A DNA stretch of 64,000 bases from Aurantiacibacter odishensis (GTDB lineage Bacteria > Pseudomonadota > Alphaproteobacteria > Sphingomonadales > Sphingomonadaceae), in NCBI RefSeq assembly GCF_003605195.1, contig NZ_QYOS01000024.1, forward strand, positions 279,501 through 343,500, written 5' to 3'. Below the pieces are notes generated by a model that saw only the letters and a program-made list of their open reading frames with translations, ran no database searches and was not told the origin of the DNA. Positions 1 to 9,131 of the stretch are shown here, piece by piece. Every line of letters begins with the position of its first letter. The first letter of the stretch is position 1. The position numbers and the translations under genes were made by a program.

Positions 1-2153
1 GGCACGAAGGCGAGGCGTTCCAGCTCGACCCATTCGAACAGCTCGGCAAATTGTGGGGCGACGGCAAAGCGCGCCTGCCCCACGGGAATGGCGGCGGTGT
101 AGTATCCGTCGTGCGTCGGGCGCGCCTCCACCAGGCGGCGCGAGGCATTCTGCCCGTCGTGAAACACCACCGGCAGTTGCAGCGCCTCGCCCGCGCAATC
201 GGCAAAGGTGAAAGGCAGGTTGAACCGCCGCTGGGCGAGCAAAGCCAAACGCGTTTCCATCGCTTCCCCCGCCACTTCGGCGGGCAGGTACATGCGCTGC
301 GAACCGTTCATGTAGAACAACCCGCGCTGCCGCAGCCCTTCACCGGCAATCGCCCTATCGAACAGCGGCACGACCCTGTCGGTGCCAAGGTTCACGTCAT
401 GCTGGAACTGGTCCACCACCTGCAACTCTGCGGGTGTCGGCAGGTACATCACGCGCATCAGTACCGATGCGGCGGCCTCGCGCCACATCTGCGCGGCATG
501 CGGCGCGGCGGTGCGGATCGTGCTGGCCTCCGCCCATCGCTGGAACGCGAGCGCGCCTTGCTGGGCCGCCTCACGCACAGCGCTCTGGGCGTGATCGATG
601 TCGTTCTCGCCGCGAATGGGGGTGCCGTCCTCAGCATAGTCCCTCACCGATCCACAATCCTTCGAACAAAGCTGTTCCAGCAGCGCTACATTGGCGCACA
701 TGGCCTCCAGCAGTTCGGGCGGATAATGGCGCGCGTCGATCAGGCCGGTCTTGTCGAGGCCGGGACAATCGCGCTCGCGCAGAAGCAGGTATCGGCCCGC
801 GACATGCACGCCCAGCCGCTCCTCCAGCAGGGCGGCAACGCGGTTCTGCACCGTGCCGTTGTAGCCAAGGTCCACCAGCATCAGCACGTCGCCTTTCGCC
901 GGATTGCAAAGCTGGCGCACGTGCGCCTCAAGCCGGTCCGCCATGGCGCGCGCCTTTCGCCGCGTGGCCTTGCGGAACGGGCCGGTGCGGCTCTCCTTCA
1001 GCAGCGCCCTGCTGCCTTCTTCCATATCGAGGCCGCCCAGGAGGCTCTCGATCCGCGCTTCGTCCATCAGCAATTGCCGGGCGAGGCTTTGCGGACGCTG
1101 GCCCAGTTCCTCGGCAAGGAAAGTCTCCAGCGCGCCATCCTGCGCAAGGTGCGCGGCGGTGGCAGTGAAGCGGCTGATCTCGGCGGCGTGGACGTTATCG
1201 CCAGCGCCGTTTTCCGTGTGCACGCGTTGCGGCAGGTGCCCGTCGCGCATCAGGAATAGCCAGTGAACCTTGCCGCCGTGCTTGGCCTTCAAAGCGTCTG
1301 CCTCGCCGCGCAGCCACATGTCATAGGCGTGCAGCACCGACCCCAGCACGCTCGCGCCCAGCCTTTGCGCGGGGCAGGCAAGCTGCGGCAGCCCGAAGCC
1401 CAGCGCCGCGCGGTGCGGCTGGTAGGGTCGCGGCAGCTTGTCGGAGCCGGTGTGCACCATGGCATCGACACCGGCTTCCAACCGCTGGGCGGCGCGCGCA
1501 TCGTCGTCGAACTGCACCAGGTGCACGGCCTGTACGCCGAGAGGGGCGACCCCGCCTACGTCGGCCGTGAAATTGTCGCCCAGGTGCACGACCCCCTCCG
1601 GCGGATGGTCGAGCTTTTCGAGGACCGTGCGATAGAGTCCGCCCGCTTTCGAAACGCCGTGCGTGCTGGAAGCGAACAGCGCGTCGATCATGGCCGCAAC
1701 GTCTTCACCGGCCGACAGGGCGATCAGGTTGCGCAGCTGCGTCTCGTCGAAATATGTGTCGGACACGATGATGATCTGCATCCCGCGCGCCCTGGCCGCG
1801 CGCATCAGGTCCACCGTGGGCGCAAAGGCTTGGCAATGGCGCGCCTCGGCGTCGAGTTCCGCCGCGATCGCAGCGTCGCGCTCGGCCGCGGAGGCGTTGG
1901 GCATGAGCGTGGCATAGATCTGGCCGATCGTTACCTCGGTCCCGCGCCCGGCCAGCGCCTGCGCCTTGCGCGCGCGCCGTTCCGCATCGGCGCGCTGGCC
2001 GCGATTGATGCCGGGGAGGGCAGCGAAAAGGTCCGCCGGGGCATGGCAATCGCGCCATAATAGCGTGTCGAAGCAGTCGAGCGACAGGCAGGTCGCCTGC
2101 GGGAAGCGGTCGAGCAACTGCCCGATTTCGTGCGGGTGGATGGCGATGGTCAC
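1..2153 (-). CDS. Large HAD-superfamily hydrolase (COG5610-like), C-terminus cut by window edge
   Basis: The frame is open from a GTG at 2153 to the left edge, at least 717 codons, and reads as normal protein throughout. An AGGAACGGGG ribosome-binding stretch precedes the GTG. The N-terminal third carries the HAD signature: nucleophile Asp26 in LDCFDTLL, the motif II serine in IIVSDTYFDE, a lysine in SKAGGLY and the motif IV acids in HLGDNFTADVGG. A later segment, MLVDLGYNGTVQNRV, is typical of the long COG5610 'predicted HAD hydrolases' found in surface-glycan loci. The gene lies 76 bp after motB in the same direction, so it may be the last gene of the flagellar operon. A role in glycosylating flagellin or another surface glycan is inference. 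The substrate is unknown. Confidence 0.75.
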   Translation of the reverse strand, partial: MTIAIHPHEIGQLLDRFPQATCLSLDCFDTLLWRDCHAPADLFAALPGINRGQRADAERRARKAQALAGRGTEVTIGQIYATLMPNASAAERDAAIAAELDAEARHCQAFAPTVDLMRAARARGMQIIIVSDTYFDETQLRNLIALSAGEDVAAMIDALFASSTHGVSKAGGLYRTVLEKLDHPPEGVVHLGDNFTADVGGVAPLGVQAVHLVQFDDDARAAQRLEAGVDAMVHTGSDKLPRPYQPHRAALGFGLPQLACPAQRLGASVLGSVLHAYDMWLRGEADALKAKHGGKVHWLFLMRDGHLPQRVHTENGAGDNVHAAEISRFTATAAHLAQDGALETFLAEELGQRPQSLARQLLMDEARIESLLGGLDMEEGSRALLKESRTGPFRKATRRKARAMADRLEAHVRQLCNPAKGDVLMLVDLGYNGTVQNRVAALLEERLGVHVAGRYLLLRERDCPGLDKTGLIDARHYPPELLEAMCANVALLEQLCSKDCGSVRDYAEDGTPIRGENDIDHAQSAVREAAQQGALAFQRWAEASTIRTAAPHAAQMWREAAASVLMRVMYLPTPAELQVVDQFQHDVNLGTDRVVPLFDRAIAGEGLRQRGLFYMNGSQRMYLPAEVAGEAMETRLALLAQRRFNLPFTFADCAGEALQLPVVFHDGQNASRRLVEARPTHDGYYTAAIPVGQARFAVAPQFAELFEWVELERLAFV

Positions 2154-2229
2154 GTGTCTTGTCCCCGTTCCTGGAAGTGATCGGGGTCAAGGCCTAGGCA
2201 ATCGTGGTTAAGCGCGCCGTCCGGCTCGC

Positions 2230-3132
2230 CTAGGGGTTCGCCCCTAGGGAGCGCGCCCGTCCTTCCAGCAGCAGGATGGACATGCGGCGATTGCGCGGGT
2301 CCGCGGGGTTGTCACGAATCAGCAGTTCGCGGTCCGCCACGCCCTCGATCCGGTCGAACCGGCGCTCCGGCAATCCGGCGCGCAGCAGTTCCTGCCGCGT
2401 CGCTTCTGCCCGCCCTGTGGAGAGCGACCAGTTATTGGCGGCAACGCCCGAACGCCAAGGCAGCGCGTCGGTATGGCCGCGCACGATCAGCTGTCCGTCC
2501 TGCTCCGCCACGGCACCGCTGATCACGCCCAGCAGTTCGCGCGCATCGGGCGTCAGCACGGTGGAGGAGAGGTGGAACATCGAGAAATCGGCATCGTCCA
2601 CCAGGTCTATCCGAATGCCTTCGGGCGTGTCGACGACGCGCACCTGTCGCACCAGCCTGGCCAGCCGGGCGCGCTGGGCCATGGCCTCGGCGATCTGTTC
2701 CGCGATCGCGGCGCGGCGGCGCTCGGTATCGGGCGCACCGCCTTCGGTGGGGCCGCCTTGCGTGTCACGCGGGATGGTGATGGCCTCGGTGCCGGTCTGA
2801 CCGGCGGCGTGGGGGTAGTTGTCGGCGTCGACCAGAGACGAGCCACCGAGCAGCCCGTCTGCCCCGGCGCTTTGTTCACGCATCTTCACCAGCGTGGGGG
2901 TGAAGTAGTCCGCAAGCCCCTTGCGCTGGTCCTCAGTGGTGGAGCCGAGCAGCCAGAGCAGCAGAAAGAAGGCCATCATCGCAGTGACGAAGTCGGCATA
3001 GGCCACTTTCCACGCCCCGCCGTGGTGCCCGTCGCCGCCCTGGACGATCACCTTCTTCACGATGATCGGTGCCGGGGGAGGCGGCAGCGGTTCGGGCGCT
3101 GTCTCGACGGGTTTCAGCGCGGCGGAGCCCAT
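2230..3132 (-). CDS. motB: Flagellar motor stator protein MotB
   Basis: This 300-residue protein is the peptidoglycan-anchored stator subunit that, with MotA, forms the proton channel turning the flagellum. A Pro-rich cytoplasmic tail leads into WKVAYADFVTAMMAFFLLLW, the MotB membrane helix, where Asp47 is the proton-binding residue (equivalent to E. coli Asp32). The plug and linker follow, then an OmpA/MotB peptidoglycan-binding domain at about 165-290 with VRGHTDALPW and NNWSLSTGRA. The start lies 1 bp beyond the motA stop, so translation is probably coupled. Confidence 0.95.
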   Translation of the reverse strand: MGSAALKPVETAPEPLPPPPAPIIVKKVIVQGGDGHHGGAWKVAYADFVTAMMAFFLLLWLLGSTTEDQRKGLADYFTPTLVKMREQSAGADGLLGGSSLVDADNYPHAAGQTGTEAITIPRDTQGGPTEGGAPDTERRRAAIAEQIAEAMAQRARLARLVRQVRVVDTPEGIRIDLVDDADFSMFHLSSTVLTPDARELLGVISGAVAEQDGQLIVRGHTDALPWRSGVAANNWSLSTGRAEATRQELLRAGLPERRFDRIEGVADRELLIRDNPADPRNRRMSILLLEGRARSLGANP

Positions 3133-3133
3133 G

Positions 3134-3997
3134 TCACTTGCCCCGCAGCGCGTCGAGCAGATCGGTCAGCGCCGGGCGATGCGCGGGCGGTAGGCCGGAG
3201 CGCGCGCTTTCCACTACCAGCGGCTGCGGATAGCCGTGCAGGGACGCAATCAGCACCTGTTTCACCGAGTGAAAAATCTGCGCGTCGTGCGCGTTCACCT
3301 GTTTGAGGCGCCCCGCCATCGGGCCGACGAAGCCATAGGCCAGCAGCACGCCGAGGAACGTGCCGACGAGGGCAGAGCCGATCATGCCGCCAAGCACGGA
3401 TGGCGGCTCGTCGATGCTGCCCATGGTCTTGATCACGCCCAGCACGGCGGCGACGATGCCAAGTGCGGGCAGGGCATCGGCCAGCGATTGCAGCGCATGC
3501 TGCGGCTCTTCCATCTCGTACAGCTGGCTCTTGATGGCATTGTCCATCACGTCCTCCACCGCGTGGGTGTCCAGCGAGCCCGAGGATACGACGATCAGCG
3601 TCAGCGTGTCGCAGATGAGGCCGGTGAGCGCGGGATCGGCCAGCAGCGCCGGATACTCGGCGAACACGGTCGATTCTTTCGGGTTGGTAACGTGGCTTTC
3701 CAGTGCCACCGGCCCTTCGGTCTTCATCATCTTCATCAGCCTGGAGGTGAGCGCGATGGCATCGATGTGGTCCTGGTCCGAATAGCGCGGCCCGCCGAAA
3801 ACCTTTTTCAGCCCGCTGCCCAGCAGCTTCAGCTCGTGCATGGAATTGCCGATCACGGTGGCGCCGATGGCGGCCCCGCCGATGATCATCATCTCCAGCG
3901 GCAGAGCGGCCAGCACCGGACCCAGCGAGCCGCCCGCGATCACGAAACCGCCGAACACCATGAGAAGCAGGATGATGATCCCGATGGCTGCAAACAT
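3134..3997 (-). CDS. motA: Flagellar motor stator protein MotA
   Basis: MotA is the four-helix inner-membrane stator subunit that couples proton flow to torque. The ATG at 3997 gives 287 residues, the usual MotA length. The open frame continues upstream, but that extension is out-of-frame flgL sequence. The N-terminal helix MFAAIGIIILLLMVFGGF, the conserved ADALPALGIVAAVLGVIKTM segment with its channel proline, and the last helix SALVGTFLGVLLAYGFVGPM are all present, with a cytoplasmic loop at about 60-150. It lies 19 bp after flgL and 1 bp before motB. Confidence 0.95.
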   Translation of the reverse strand: MFAAIGIIILLLMVFGGFVIAGGSLGPVLAALPLEMMIIGGAAIGATVIGNSMHELKLLGSGLKKVFGGPRYSDQDHIDAIALTSRLMKMMKTEGPVALESHVTNPKESTVFAEYPALLADPALTGLICDTLTLIVVSSGSLDTHAVEDVMDNAIKSQLYEMEEPQHALQSLADALPALGIVAAVLGVIKTMGSIDEPPSVLGGMIGSALVGTFLGVLLAYGFVGPMAGRLKQVNAHDAQIFHSVKQVLIASLHGYPQPLVVESARSGLPPAHRPALTDLLDALRGK

Positions 3998-4016
3998 TGT
4001 CGGTCCTTCGAAGGGG

Positions 4017-4934
4017 TCAGATCTGGTTGAACAGGCTGAGATTGGCGATGCGCGAGAAGCTGGCCTGGCTGGCCTCCAGCACGGTAAGAAGCTGCTGCAA
4101 TTCTGCGATGGTGGAGGCGAAATCGACGCCGCCGGTATCGGCGATCTGCTGGGAGCGGGCGAACGACTGGTCCACCTGCCTGTCCTGCACCACGTCCAGC
4201 CACGCCACGCGCGCGCCGGTAACGGTCTGGGCACGGGTGACGCTCTCCAGCGCCTCGTCCAGCCCGCCCATCGCGTCGCGGGCGGCAGCGGCCGGATCGG
4301 CCGCACCGCCGCGAAGGGCGCTGGCCAATGCGGCGAGGTGGGCGAACACGTCGCTCGCCGTACCGCCGTCGTTGAGATCGAAGACTTCCGGCCCGGTGAA
4401 CCCGCGGATCACGCTCTGGCCCTGGCCAAGATCGATGGTGCCGCTGGTGGCCGTGCCGACATAGGTGATCGCGCCCGTGCTATCGACGTCGTAAGCGCGC
4501 CCGCTGCCTTCGCCGCCGAACACGGCGTTGCCGCTGGAATCGAGCGCGTTGGCGGCAGCGAGCATTCGCAGCCGCAGTGAATCGATCTCGGTCGCGATGG
4601 CATCGCGCTCGGTCGCGCCGATAGTTTCGGTGGCTGCCCACACGGCCAGTTCGCGCACCCGCACGAGATCGTTGGCGACGGATTCCAGACTTCCGGCCGT
4701 CACCTGCAGGTCCTCGCTGGCGCGGCGGGCGTTGGCGGCGTCGACCTTGCCCAGTTGCTCGGCGCGCTGGAGCGTGCGCAGGCGCGATGCGGCAACCGGA
4801 TCGTCGGAAGAGCGCGACAGCTTCTCGCCGGTCGAAAGCTGGCCCTGCAAGGTCTCCGCCTCCTGCCGCAGGCCGCCCATCTGCAGGCGGGAGCGGGCGT
4901 AGAAGGCGAGGGTGGAATTGGTGACAACGCTCAT
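4017..4934 (-). CDS. flgL: Flagellar hook-associated protein FlgL (HAP3)
   Basis: FlgL forms the hook-filament junction with FlgK. The 305 residues have a flagellin-like N-terminal coiled coil (NSTLAFYARSRLQMGGLRQE, then TGEKLSRSSDDPVAA with the SxDDP signature) and a matching C-terminal helix ending SRIANLSLFNQI, typical of FlgL. The start overlaps the flgK stop by one base (TGATG), as expected for coupled genes. No flagellin gene lies in the window. Confidence 0.93.
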   Translation of the reverse strand: MSVVTNSTLAFYARSRLQMGGLRQEAETLQGQLSTGEKLSRSSDDPVAASRLRTLQRAEQLGKVDAANARRASEDLQVTAGSLESVANDLVRVRELAVWAATETIGATERDAIATEIDSLRLRMLAAANALDSSGNAVFGGEGSGRAYDVDSTGAITYVGTATSGTIDLGQGQSVIRGFTGPEVFDLNDGGTASDVFAHLAALASALRGGAADPAAAARDAMGGLDEALESVTRAQTVTGARVAWLDVVQDRQVDQSFARSQQIADTGGVDFASTIAELQQLLTVLEASQASFSRIANLSLFNQI

Positions 4935-6259
4935 CAGCCGATCCCCAGGATAGTGTCGAAGATGTCGCTGGCGGCCTGGATCACGCGGCCATTGGCCTGG
5001 AATGCCTGCTGGTAGCGCAGCAGGTTCGTGGCTTCCTGGTCGAGATCGACGCCGGTCTCTGTGGCAAGGGCGACCTGGGCTGTATCGGCAATGGTCCGCA
5101 AGACGTCTCGCGTGACGGAGCGTGCATCGATGGCGCTGGAAAGGCCGAACAACAGGGTGTCGGCGCTTTGCGCGGGGCCGCCGTTGCTCAGCGCATCGCG
5201 CAAGGCCTGTAAGTTTCCGATATCGCGGCTTCCGGCAGGCGAACCCGCAGGCGCGGTGGCAATCTGGCTGCCGCTGGTGAGCGCCAATGCCATATCGGCA
5301 GCGCCGGTGCCGCTGAAGAATGGCTGGCCTGCAGAGCCATCGGGGGCGGTGCCATTAGCCTGCGCGGTGTTGAGCGTGTCCATCACCTGCACGGCGACGT
5401 CGTTCAGCTGCGTGCGAAGGCCGCCGATGGCCTGCATGGCTTGCGATCCGCCCAGCAAGCTGCCGGACCGCAGCGTCACCGCATTGCCGCCGACAGTGAA
5501 AGCAAGGCTGCCATCTGTATTGGCGCTGGCGGCGAGCGAGTTCGCCTGCGTGACCTGCACCAGAACTTCGCCGCCCAGCGTCACCGTGGCGCGGCCAAGG
5601 CTATCGAGGCTGGCGCTGCCGCCGGTCAGATCGGCAAGGTCGCGCAGCAGCGCATCGCGCCGGTCGTGCAGAACGGCCATGCCGCTGGTGCCCGGCTGGG
5701 CGCGGGCAATGCCGACATTGGTGCGCGCCAGTTCGGCGGCAAGCAGGTTGACCTGCTCCACGCCAGCCTCGGTCTTCAGCCGTGCATCGCTTTCCGCCAC
5801 GTCCAGCGCATTGCTCGCGACGTGGAATGTCTCGGCCAGCCGCCGCCCGTCCTCCAGCGCGGCGGCGCGCAGCGCCCCGCCAAGCGGATCGGAGGCAAGG
5901 CGCGACAGGCTAGCCTCGAAATCGACGATCGCGCCGTAGATACCCGCCTGCTCGATCGCGCTTTCGGCGTGGGTGAGGCCCGCAAGTTCCGCATCGGCGC
6001 GGGCAAGGTCGCCCGAAGTGCGGCGCGCCTCGTTCTGCAGAAACAACGAGTCCGAACGCAACACCCGGTCCACCCGCACGCCCGAAAGCGCGGTGCCCGG
6101 CTCCACCCCGATGCCGCTGGTCGCGGCGACTTCGGCCATGGCCAGCGAGCGCCGGGCATAGTCCGGATTGCCCGCATTGGCGATGTTCTGCGCCGTCAGG
6201 TCCAGCGCGGCCCGCGCGGCCATCGCGCCGCTCTTCCCGATGTTGAGCAGGTTCGACAT
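4934..6259 (-). CDS. flgK: Flagellar hook-associated protein FlgK (HAP1)
   Basis: FlgK is the first hook-filament junction protein. The 441 residues begin with the rod/hook N-terminal motif (ALDLTAQNIANAGNPDYARR) and end with the matching helical motif (QEATNLLRYQQAFQANGRVIQAA). The central domain is shorter than in enterobacterial FlgK (about 550 residues). It starts 3 bp after flgJ. Confidence 0.94.
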   Translation of the reverse strand: MSNLLNIGKSGAMAARAALDLTAQNIANAGNPDYARRSLAMAEVAATSGIGVEPGTALSGVRVDRVLRSDSLFLQNEARRTSGDLARADAELAGLTHAESAIEQAGIYGAIVDFEASLSRLASDPLGGALRAAALEDGRRLAETFHVASNALDVAESDARLKTEAGVEQVNLLAAELARTNVGIARAQPGTSGMAVLHDRRDALLRDLADLTGGSASLDSLGRATVTLGGEVLVQVTQANSLAASANTDGSLAFTVGGNAVTLRSGSLLGGSQAMQAIGGLRTQLNDVAVQVMDTLNTAQANGTAPDGSAGQPFFSGTGAADMALALTSGSQIATAPAGSPAGSRDIGNLQALRDALSNGGPAQSADTLLFGLSSAIDARSVTRDVLRTIADTAQVALATETGVDLDQEATNLLRYQQAFQANGRVIQAASDIFDTILGIG

Positions 6260-6262
6260 GGC

Positions 6263-6559
6263 CTAGCTGCCCCCGTTATCTACGAAAGCGGCCAGTTGCC
6301 GTTCGATGGAAGCCGCAAGGCCAAAGGTGCCCTGCTTCGATGCGATATCCGCGAAATGCTCGTCGCGCATGGCGGTGAACTGTTCGAGGCCGGGACCGCC
6401 GAACAGCTCGCTTCCGCCAAAGTCGCTGGCGCGGGCCGAGGCGAGCAACTGGCGCACGAAGATCGCCTCGAACGCCTGCGCCGCCTCGCGCAGGTCCTCC
6501 CGCGGCGTGGCCTGCACGCCGAGCGATTGCATGGGCGAGGTGGGCAGGATCGCGGTCAC
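6263..6559 (-). CDS. flgJ: Rod-binding protein FlgJ, single domain
   Basis: This 98-residue protein matches only the N-terminal rod-cap domain of FlgJ (AAQAFEAIFVRQLLASAR). The glucosaminidase domain of enterobacterial FlgJ is missing. The separate transglycosylase-like gene at 14390 probably supplies the wall-cutting activity, as SltF does in Rhodobacter. The GTG start overlaps the flgI stop (GTGA). Confidence 0.88.
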   Translation of the reverse strand: MTAILPTSPMQSLGVQATPREDLREAAQAFEAIFVRQLLASARASDFGGSELFGGPGLEQFTAMRDEHFADIASKQGTFGLAASIERQLAAFVDNGGS

Positions 6560-7650
6560 AGGATCACCATCTCGGCCTGCAAGGCGCCCGCCTGCTTCAG
6601 GGCTTCCAGGATCACGACGAGGTCCGACGCGCCCACGCCAAGCATGTTGAGCGCATCGACCACCTCGGAAAGGTTCGCCCCGCTATCGAGCATGGCAAGC
6701 CGCGTTTCCTCGGCCTCGAAGCTCACGTCGCTCGCCTGTTCGACGGCGGTCACGCCGCGGCTGAATGGCTCTGGCTGGATGATCCGCTCGTCCTCCTGAA
6801 TGCGCACCACCAGCCGTCCGTGGCTGATCGCGGCGGGCGACAGGCGAACGGCGGAATTGATGACGACGGTGCCGGTGCGGCTGTTCACGATCACGCGAGC
6901 GGGCGTTTCGGCAGGCGTCACGTCGATCATCTCGATCGCTGCGATCATCTCCGCGCGGGCATCGCCCCCGAACGGCATGACGATGGAGAGCGTCACGCCG
7001 TCCACCACGCGGGTGGAGCCGGGGAAGCGATAGTTGATGGCATCGCGCATCCGGCTCGCCGTCTGGAAATCGGCGTTGTGAAGGTTGAAGCGCAGCTCGC
7101 CTTGGCTGTCGAAACCGGTGGCAACGGCGCGTTCCACGGTCGCGCCATCGGCGATGCGGCCCACGGTGGGTACGTTTACCGTCACCTGGCTGCCGTCGCG
7201 GCCCGATACGCCGAGGCCGCCCACGGCAAGGTTGCCCTGCGCCATGGCATAGACCTGCCCGTCCGCGCCGTAGAGGGGGGAGAGCACCAGCGATCCGCCG
7301 CGCAGCGAATCCGCGCGGCCGATGGTGGAAACGGTCACGTCGATGGTCTGCCCCGGCTTGGCAAAGGCGGGCAGTTCGGCGGTGACGATCACGGCGGCGG
7401 CGTTCTTCAGCCCCGGCGAAACGCCCGGCGGCAAGGTGAGGCCCAGCCGCCCGGAAACGCCGCGCATGGCCTGCGTCACATATTCGAAGTTGTCGTCGCC
7501 CGAACCGTCGAGGCCCACCACGATGCCGTAGCCCGTCAGCTGGTTGGGCCGCACGCCGTCGAACGTGCCGAGATCGCGCACGCGCTCGGCCTGGGCGGGC
7601 AAGGCGGCGAACATCGCCAGCGCCGCGAGAAGGAGAGTGAGAATACGCAT
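6556..7650 (-). CDS. flgI: Flagellar P-ring protein FlgI
   Basis: FlgI forms the periplasmic P-ring bushing around the rod. The ATG at 7650 gives 364 residues with a clear Sec signal peptide (MRILTLLLAALAMFAALPAQA) followed by ERVRDLGTFDGVRPNQLTGYG, the canonical FlgI N-terminus. The longer open frame upstream is flgH sequence in another frame. The start overlaps the flgH stop by one base. The C-terminal VVDALNMLGVGASDLVVILEALKQAGAL block is also typical. Confidence 0.96.
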   Translation of the reverse strand: MRILTLLLAALAMFAALPAQAERVRDLGTFDGVRPNQLTGYGIVVGLDGSGDDNFEYVTQAMRGVSGRLGLTLPPGVSPGLKNAAAVIVTAELPAFAKPGQTIDVTVSTIGRADSLRGGSLVLSPLYGADGQVYAMAQGNLAVGGLGVSGRDGSQVTVNVPTVGRIADGATVERAVATGFDSQGELRFNLHNADFQTASRMRDAINYRFPGSTRVVDGVTLSIVMPFGGDARAEMIAAIEMIDVTPAETPARVIVNSRTGTVVINSAVRLSPAAISHGRLVVRIQEDERIIQPEPFSRGVTAVEQASDVSFEAEETRLAMLDSGANLSEVVDALNMLGVGASDLVVILEALKQAGALQAEMVIL

Positions 7651-8309
7651 CAGAACGGGCTCACCATGTTGAAGAACCGGCCCAGCCATCCGGGGCGGCT
7701 GGCCTGCTGGATCGCGCCCTGTCCGCCGTAGATGATCTGCGCATCGGCGATGCGGGTGGAGAGGATACGGTTGTCGACATCGATATCGGCCAGTCGCAGG
7801 ATCCCTGCGAACTGCACCCATTCGTCGCCCTGGCTGAGTTGCATGTTGCGTTCTCCCACCACCAGCGCGGTGCCGTTGGGGCGGACTTCGGAAATCGTCA
7901 CCGAAATCGCGCCGTTGAGCTGGCTGCGCTGGCTTGCAGTGCCCGAACCATTGAACGACGATTGCGACGATGCATTAAGGGCATCGGGGTTGAGGAAATC
8001 GAGCGGACCTGCACTGGGCGGGGTGATCGAGGCGCTGCCGTTGCGCCCAGTGGTGGCGCTGGTGGTCTTGTTGGTGCTGACGCTTTCGACAAGGATCACC
8101 GTGACAAGATCGCCCACCCGGCGCGCCCGCGTGCCTTCGTGCAGCGCGGCATAGCCGTTCGCCGCCTGGTAGATCGCGCCGTTGTGCGGGGTGGGCACCG
8201 CCGGGGGCAGCGGCAGGCTGGCGGAAAAGCCGGGAGCAGGCCGCCCGCCTTCCATGCCGCAGGCGGAAAGGGTGAGGGCGAGAAGACCCGCCGCAATTGC
8301 TCGGTTCAT
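7650..8309 (-). CDS. flgH: Flagellar L-ring lipoprotein FlgH
   Basis: FlgH forms the outer-membrane L-ring. From the ATG at 8309 the protein is 219 residues. The signal peptide MNRAIAAGLLALTLSAC ends in a lipobox whose Cys would be lipidated. The family motifs RARRVGDLVTVILVESVS and NMQLSQGDEWVQFAGILR are present. A GTG at 8321, overlapping the flgG stop, is an alternative start adding four residues. Confidence 0.94.
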   Translation of the reverse strand: MNRAIAAGLLALTLSACGMEGGRPAPGFSASLPLPPAVPTPHNGAIYQAANGYAALHEGTRARRVGDLVTVILVESVSTNKTTSATTGRNGSASITPPSAGPLDFLNPDALNASSQSSFNGSGTASQRSQLNGAISVTISEVRPNGTALVVGERNMQLSQGDEWVQFAGILRLADIDVDNRILSTRIADAQIIYGGQGAIQQASRPGWLGRFFNMVSPF

Positions 8310-8317
8310 CGTGGTTC

Positions 8318-9106
8318 TCACAGCGTCTGGTTGGCGTTGCGCAGCATTTCGTCGACTGCGCTGATCATCTTGGAATTGATCTCGTAGGCGCGCTGTGCCT
8401 CGATCATCTCGACCAGTTCCTCCACAACGTTGACATTGGATGCTTCCAGCATTCCCTGCCGCAACTGCCCGCGCCCGTTCTCGCCCGGAACGCCCACCTC
8501 GGCAGCGCCACTGGCGCCCGTTTCTAGCAGCAGGTTGTTGCCGGTTGCCTGAAGGCCCGCCGGATTGACGAAGCTGGCAATGGTGATCTGGCCCAGTTCC
8601 GCAGGCGCGGCGTCGCCCGGCATTATCGCGGAAACGGTGCCGTCTGGCCCGACCGAGATCGACTGCGCGCCTTCGGGCACCTGGATCGCGGGTTGCAGGG
8701 CATAGCCTTGCGCGGTGACGAGCTGGCCCTCTGCCGACAGAGTGAAATTGCCCGCCCGGGTGTAGGCCGTCTGCCCGCCCGGTGTCTCGACCACGAAGAA
8801 CCCGTCGCCGTCCAGCGCCAGGTCCAGCGAGTTGCCGGTGGTGGTCATGGTGCCCTGCGTGTCGATGCGGGTGGTGCCCTGCACCGAAACGCCGGTGCCA
8901 AGGTTCAGGCCCACGGCATAGGCTGTCTCTCCGGTGGAGCGCTGTCCGGCGACGCGGGCATCGTCATAGGCGAGCGTTTCGAAATTGGCGCGGTCGCGCT
9001 TGAAGCCGGTGGTGCCGATGTTGGCGAGATTGTTGGCGATCACCCGCATCCGGGTGTCCTGCGCCTCCAGCCCGGTGCGGGCGACGTGAAGTGCGGATGT
9101 AGGCAT
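8318..9106 (-). CDS. flgG: Flagellar distal rod protein FlgG
   Basis: The 262 residues match the full FlgG length. The N-terminal rod motif (DTRMRVIANNLANIGTTGFKR) and the C-terminal motif (ASNVNVVEELVEMIEAQRAYEINSK) form the helical core, with the DGDGFFVV segment between. It is the distal rod subunit on which the rings assemble. It lies 25 bp after flgF and its stop overlaps the region of the flgH start. Confidence 0.96.
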   Translation of the reverse strand: MPTSALHVARTGLEAQDTRMRVIANNLANIGTTGFKRDRANFETLAYDDARVAGQRSTGETAYAVGLNLGTGVSVQGTTRIDTQGTMTTTGNSLDLALDGDGFFVVETPGGQTAYTRAGNFTLSAEGQLVTAQGYALQPAIQVPEGAQSISVGPDGTVSAIMPGDAAPAELGQITIASFVNPAGLQATGNNLLLETGASGAAEVGVPGENGRGQLRQGMLEASNVNVVEELVEMIEAQRAYEINSKMISAVDEMLRNANQTL

Positions 9107-9131
9107 GGGTCTTGTCCTTTCAGGTCAGATA

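Noticed and set aside
51-2211. Long plus-strand open frames opposite the HAD gene
   Set aside because: They are Arg/Ala/His-rich shadows of the minus-strand frame, which reads with HAD motifs throughout.
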